This document shows positions 5,822-8,670 of a stretch of 8,670 bases of DNA, in pieces. The notes beneath the pieces were generated by a model. It did no database searches and was not told the origin of the DNA. It worked only from the letters and a program-made list of their open reading frames with translations. The number at the start of each line of letters is the position of its first letter. Within the stretch, counting starts at the first letter, position 1. This DNA is from Euryarchaeota archaeon UBA39 (GTDB taxonomy: Archaea > Thermoplasmatota > Poseidoniia > Poseidoniales > Thalassarchaeaceae). The stretch lies in contig DAQW01000073.1 of assembly GCA_002503045.1 (NCBI GenBank), positions 1-8,670 on the forward strand, in the 5' to 3' direction. A program made the translations under genes and the position numbers.

Positions 5822-6751
5822 ATCCATTAAACCCAACACACCTCTCGCCAATGCTGGAGCAGCAGATACATTCGCTCTTGGGTTTGGTAGAGAATCTGTG
5901 GAATGTACTCCATTAACATGGTTTGAAAGTCGATGAATTGCCCCTCCAGTGAATAAACCATGGGTACACGCGGCATGAACTTCTTTCGCACCTTGTTTCA
6001 ACAGAGCTTCGGAAGCCCGACAAATTGTTCCACCTGTACTAATCATATCATCAACGATGGCAACAATCTGTCCATCAACATCAAGATCCTTTGGAGTATG
6101 TTCTATTGTATGAGCATCTATACGCTTCTTTTCTAAATATGAGAAAGGAGTACCAATTGCTTCAGCAACTTCACTAGCCCTATCAACAGCACCTTTGTCT
6201 GGACTAAGTATGAAATCAGGCCGAACATTAGATTGTAAATGAAGGGCAATCTCTGGCATTGAAGATACCAATTCAACAGGTGTAGATAAATTTTCAACAG
6301 CAGCCGGAGCATGTATGTCTAGAATTACTATGCCATCACAATGTTTGGAAAATGTCGATGCAAGAAATTGAGCAGATATTGCTTCACCAATCATGAACCG
6401 TTTATCTTGTCTTGAGTAACCAAAGTATGGGATAACCAAGAATAACCCTGGCCCTACATCTGGTAGAGTTTTTTCTCCATGTTTGATACTGGTCATTTTT
6501 CCCTTTCTAACATCATCTAATGCATGTAGAAGAAATAGAGTTTCAAGAATAGCAGAGTCAGGAAAAGTCGCCGAAACTAATGCGACAGGCCCCGAGCGAA
6601 CTGGATCAATACAATGGTCTGGAACTCGAACATAACCTTCAGTATCGGGAAAACGTCTTGCTTCAAGTTGAAAATGTTCCCAACCGAGTTCTTTGGCCAG
6701 TGATTCTGCTAATGCAGTATCTCCACTTCCAGATGCAACAACGCCAACCAT
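5810..6751 (-). CDS. prs: Ribose-phosphate diphosphokinase (PRPP synthetase)
   Basis: The product is 313 residues. It makes 5-phosphoribosyl-1-diphosphate from ribose 5-phosphate and ATP for nucleotide, His and Trp synthesis. The sequence shows the N-terminal phosphoribosyltransferase-like half with IPYFGYSRQDKRF (107-119), the catalytic-loop segment ILDIHAP (143-149), SPDKGAVDRA (183-192), K208 in YLEKKR, and the PRPP/ribose-phosphate loop VDDMISTGGT (233-242). The C-terminus DSLPNPRANVSAAPALARGV is typical. A segment of about 19 residues (84-102, KGKMTSIKHGEKTLPDVGP) stands where many homologues have a short turn, apparently a lineage insertion. The ATG at 6751 has no visible Shine-Dalgarno or TATA box, and it lies 51 bp after tRNA-Ile, so it may be transcribed from upstream or be leaderless. 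Confidence 0.95.
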   Translation of the reverse strand: MVGVVASGSGDTALAESLAKELGWEHFQLEARRFPDTEGYVRVPDHCIDPVRSGPVALVSATFPDSAILETLFLLHALDDVRKGKMTSIKHGEKTLPDVGPGLFLVIPYFGYSRQDKRFMIGEAISAQFLASTFSKHCDGIVILDIHAPAAVENLSTPVELVSSMPEIALHLQSNVRPDFILSPDKGAVDRASEVAEAIGTPFSYLEKKRIDAHTIEHTPKDLDVDGQIVAIVDDMISTGGTICRASEALLKQGAKEVHAACTHGLFTGGAIHRLSNHVNGVHSTDSLPNPRANVSAAPALARGVLGLMDKIN

Positions 6752-6802
6752 TCAGACCAAGCGAACAGACACTTGTTCATGGCCATTGCGCTTGAGATGG
6801 AG

Positions 6803-6877
6803 TGGGCGAGGCAGGATTTGAACCTGCGACCTCCCGGTTATCAGCCGGGTGCTCGAACCAAGCTAAGCTACCCGCCC
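6803..6877 (-). tRNA. tRNA-Ile (GAT anticodon)
   Basis: The 75-nt cloverleaf folds fully. The acceptor stem is GGGCGGG/CTCGCCC with one G-U pair and discriminator A; the D-arm is GCTT/GAGC. The anticodon stem CCCGG/CCGGG encloses loop CTGATAA, with anticodon GAT at plus positions 6840-6842. The variable loop is 5 nt and the T-arm is GCAGG-TTCAAAT-CCTGC. There is no intron and CCA is not encoded. It is transcribed in the same direction as the PRC gene (48 nt upstream) and prs (51 nt downstream). A weak TATA-like CTTTAA (6908-6913) lies about 33 bp upstream. Confidence 0.96.
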
Positions 6878-6907
6878 ATAGGCAAAGTTTCCGAACAGCA
6901 CCTTTGG

Positions 6908-6913
6908 TTAAAG
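6908..6913 (-). promoter_or_regulatory. Weak TATA-like element upstream of tRNA-Ile
   Basis: CTTTAA on the minus strand is about 33 bp before the tRNA 5' end, in the short gap after the PRC stop. The spacing suits an archaeal tRNA promoter, but the match is poor. Confidence 0.25.
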
Positions 6914-6925
6914 CGTGACGGTTAC

Positions 6926-7522
6926 TTATTCTTCTTCATCACTGCCAAAATTCAACCGCTCATACGATGTAAGTGCAGTTACTCTCTCTAAACTGGTAGA
7001 AAGAATCACTTCATCTAAACGTGCAGTTGTTCGACTAAATTGGTCGACTGGAATCAAAATTTCATCTGGGAGCCCCATTCTGTATTTTATTCTTGGAAGA
7101 AGCTGTACAAACGCTCCCTTGTATGTTCTTTTGACTTTCTTTAGTCCGACTACTTTTCCGATTTCATTACTATCATTATCTACGACAGCCCGACCTACCA
7201 TTTCATCAGGTGCATAAAGTCCTTCATCGATTCTGATTGTATTTCTCCATCTGCGTTGTAATTCTCTCATTGATTTTGAAATTCGAACAGTTCCATCTGC
7301 TTGTAGGCTATGAATCAGTTCTTTAGCCAAAGGTGCTGAAAAAGCTGGCTTCCTCATATATTCTTCAGCTACATCTGAAACCACATCTATTCTTAGTGAT
7401 CTCACATGTTCTTTCCTAGGGCTAAATCGTTGTCCTTTGATTACTCCAACGAGTTTTCCTCCTACGAAAACCTCTCTATCTATCAATTGCTCAATTGCTA
7501 ATTCTTCACTCATCTTCATCAT
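6926..7522 (-). CDS. Protein with two PRC-barrel-like domains
   Basis: The product is up to 198 residues. The first half contains a PRC-barrel-like stretch LIDREVFVGGKLVGVIKGQR (13-32), then a helical, basic middle (KSMRELQRRWRN, 83-94). The second PRC-like unit contains MVGRAVVDNDSNEIGKVVGL (108-127) and DEILIPVDQF (153-162). The tail is acidic (GSDEEE). PRC-barrels are small beta-barrels used as protein- or RNA-binding modules: RimM in bacteria, and small archaeal PRC proteins, some tied to cell division. No catalytic motif, signal peptide or membrane segment is seen. ATGs occur at 7522, 7519 and 7513. The Shine-Dalgarno-like GGGAG (7524-7528) abuts the first too closely and favours 7519 or 7513. 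The gene is divergent from the aminotransferase-like gene. The precise role is not recognised. Confidence 0.75.
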   Translation of the reverse strand: MMKMSEELAIEQLIDREVFVGGKLVGVIKGQRFSPRKEHVRSLRIDVVSDVAEEYMRKPAFSAPLAKELIHSLQADGTVRISKSMRELQRRWRNTIRIDEGLYAPDEMVGRAVVDNDSNEIGKVVGLKKVKRTYKGAFVQLLPRIKYRMGLPDEILIPVDQFSRTTARLDEVILSTSLERVTALTSYERLNFGSDEEE

Positions 7523-7580
7523 TCTCCCTTTGTATTCGCGTTTCCCATCCCGCTCTTGTTATGTCGGGGTTGCATGCGAG

Positions 7581-7590
7581 GTACATAAAC
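7581..7590 (-). promoter_or_regulatory. Candidate TATA region of the PRC-barrel gene
   Basis: The minus strand reads GTTTATGTAC, containing TTTATG, about 60-70 bp upstream of the start codons. A second option, AATTATACG, lies at 7608-7616 and overlaps the first CAATTG palindrome. Either could serve; neither is a strong match. Confidence 0.3.
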
Positions 7591-7614
7591 GAATCGGATT
7601 TCTTTGGCGTATAA

Positions 7615-7855
7615 TTCAATTGAAAATATGTGCGATATTGTATTTTTTCAATTGAAAATCATACTAATTTATCATTATTATCGGCCATTAGAAAAATTAC
7701 TTTAAATTTGATTATGATTAATTTTTAATCCGAATTTCAATTGAAAATCATTAAAAAATCCTGCATAATCATATATTGATTAGATTTCAATTTCAATTAA
7801 ATCAAAATTAAAACAAAATCATTTTAAAATATCTTTTCCAATTGAAAATTGAAAC
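7615..7855. repeat. AT-rich array of CAATTG-centred sites (TTCAATTGAAAAT)
   Basis: The 400-bp gene-free region 7523-7921 holds a core that is only about 19% GC (45 G/C in 7621-7860 by hand count). Three copies of TTCAATTGAAAAT occur at 7615-7627, 7647-7659 and 7736-7748, and a fourth, CCAATTGAAAAT, at 7838-7849. Copies 2 and 3 extend to TTCAATTGAAAATCAT. Copy 2 is a 14-bp perfect palindrome (7645-7658). Around copy 4 the motif repeats as AATTGAAAATTGAAA, and the opposite orientation TTTCAATTTCAATT is at 7785-7798. Centre-to-centre distances are 32, 89 and 101 bp. No open frame or RNA gene is seen here. The likely role is control of the divergent genes; a DNA-binding or replication/partition site is also possible. 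Confidence 0.6.
7822..7832 (+). promoter_or_regulatory. Candidate TATA element of the aminotransferase-like gene
   Basis: TTTTAAAATAT on the plus strand lies about 90 bp upstream of the ATG at 7922. Transcription would start near 7855-7860, giving a leader of some 65 nt. The surrounding DNA is so AT-rich that TATA-like strings are expected by chance. Confidence 0.25.
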
Positions 7856-7888
7856 TTCATTGCTCATTGAAATTCTTATTCTTAGTAA

Positions 7889-7907
7889 CCTCTATGGAGG
7901 GGCCTCC
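7889..7907 (+). promoter_or_regulatory. GGAGG element flanked by two complementary CCTC(C) tracts
   Basis: GGAGG (7896-7900) could pair upstream with CCTC (7889-7892) or downstream with CCTCC (7903-7907). It is about 21 nt from the ATG at 7922, too far for a normal Shine-Dalgarno. The two pairings exclude each other, which could matter in the leader, but the stems are short. Confidence 0.3.
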
Positions 7908-7921
7908 TAGACAAATGCTTC

Positions 7922-8670
7922 ATGGGCGGCAATTCACATCTGTTGGAAATATTGCAATTCATCAGAGATAGTACTGGGATAGATTCAGCAAGAACTCACG
8001 GTTTATCTGATGAGATTGTGCTAAAGTTTAGTGAAATCGATCCAAAATTATCAATTGCAATCGAGGAAGCTAAAGTAGTATTCTCTACCCTAATTGATGA
8101 TTTTGGAATAGATATACTGCAAATGGAAGAATCAGAATTGATTACACATTTACAATCGGCCTACATCAATTTCTATTCTCCTGCCACAATTAATCCCTAT
8201 GTTGCGATTTCAGCATGTGGTCCTTGGATTGTAACTTCTAAGGGGGCCGTAATTCATGATAATGGAGGATATGGGATGTTGGGTTTTGGTCATGCGCCCA
8301 AGACTGCAGTAAATGCAATGTCAGAAAATTGGGTTATGGCAAATGTGATGACTCCCTCGTTTAGTCAATTACGCTTAGTTGAACGCCTACAATCTGAATT
8401 AGGGCATACAAGGGGACATTGTCCATTTACTAATTTTATTTGTATGAATAGTGGTTCAGAATCAGTAACAGTGAGTTTGCGAATTGCTGATGTAAATGCA
8501 AGAAAAGTTACTGATAAAGGTGGAAGGTATGAAGGGTCCGAAATTAAACTTTTAGCGATAGAAGAAGCATTCCATGGTAGGACAGACCGTCCGGCTCAAC
8601 TATCTCATTCATGTAAAGGAAAGTATGACGAGCAATTAGCCACATTTCGAGATAGAGATAATCTCATTCT
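7922..8670 (+). CDS. Class III aminotransferase-fold PLP enzyme with N-terminal extension (3' partial)
   Basis: The frame runs from ATG 7922 off the window edge, 249 complete codons. Upstream it is closed by TAA (7886-7888) with no other start codon between. The first 80 or so residues are helical and acidic with no recognised motif. From YINFYSPATINPY (81-93) the sequence resembles PLP-dependent aminotransferases of the class III fold. Evidence includes the substrate-side turn IHDNGGYGMLGFGHAPK (111-127), the PLP-phosphate-binding-type NSGSESVTVSLRIAD (176-190), where family members have NSGSEAxExAxKLAR, and EEAFHGRT (214-221), equivalent to the conserved FHGRT. The PLP lysine lies beyond the window. 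Members act on omega-amino groups (ornithine, lysine, GABA, ectoine precursors); the substrate here cannot be assigned. It is divergent from the PRC gene, sharing the AT-rich region. Confidence 0.85.
   Translation, partial: MGGNSHLLEILQFIRDSTGIDSARTHGLSDEIVLKFSEIDPKLSIAIEEAKVVFSTLIDDFGIDILQMEESELITHLQSAYINFYSPATINPYVAISACGPWIVTSKGAVIHDNGGYGMLGFGHAPKTAVNAMSENWVMANVMTPSFSQLRLVERLQSELGHTRGHCPFTNFICMNSGSESVTVSLRIADVNARKVTDKGGRYEGSEIKLLAIEEAFHGRTDRPAQLSHSCKGKYDEQLATFRDRDNLI

Noticed and set aside
6580..6991. Plus-strand frames over the prs start and tRNA
   Set aside because: They run through the antisense of a clear tRNA gene and contain the familiar false peptide produced by reading antisense tRNA (RQDLNLRPPGYQPG).
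7600..7885. CRISPR array
   Set aside because: The repeats are 13-16 nt, palindromic and irregularly spaced (32, 89, 101 bp), with no uniform repeat-spacer periodicity and no cas genes.

Overview
The window looks like a piece of an archaeal chromosome. It carries the archaeal/eukaryotic-type ribosomal cluster L7Ae - S28e - L24e - nucleoside diphosphate kinase - aIF5B, a compact intron-less tRNA-Ile(GAT) with no encoded CCA, an archaeal-type PRPP synthetase and a two-domain PRC-barrel protein. The moderately AT-rich, densely packed genes fit a marine planktonic euryarchaeon such as Marine Group II (Poseidoniales). That placement is inference from gene content and style; no marker was compared with a database.

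Layout: almost everything from 7522 down to 113 is on the minus strand. Read in that direction: PRC-barrel protein (7522-6926), tRNA-Ile (6877-6803), prs (6751-5810), a clear TATA box (5773-5767), the tightly coupled operon rpl7ae (5724-5344), rps28e (5330-5112), rpl24e (5101-4910), ndk (4851-4396) and infB/aIF5B (4382-2556), then a MoxR-type AAA+ ATPase (2473-1481), a ParA-family ATPase (1411-425) and a small ribbon-helix-helix-like protein (349-113). The first 65 bases may hold the tail of a plus-strand gene converging on this block. At the right end, a 400-bp gene-free region (7523-7921) separates the PRC gene from a divergent plus-strand gene that runs off the window. That gene encodes a class III aminotransferase-fold enzyme with an N-terminal extension.

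How the genes relate: the central block makes ribosomal proteins, a translation initiation factor and nucleotide-metabolism enzymes (NDK, PRPP synthetase), a normal growth-linked archaeal cluster. The ParA + RHH pair has the architecture of archaeal SegA/SegB-like DNA segregation modules and has a perfect inverted repeat just upstream of parA. MoxR is an ATPase whose usual partners are not adjacent here.

Points most worth a second look: the roughly 19% GC intergenic region with at least four near-identical CAATTG-centred sites; L24e with three of four zinc-ligand cysteines replaced; aIF5B having only a TTG start in frame while three nearby ATGs lie in another frame; the ParA/RHH cassette; and the extended aminotransferase-like protein at the right edge. 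Several start sites were moved inward on ribosome-binding-site evidence (L7Ae, L24e).
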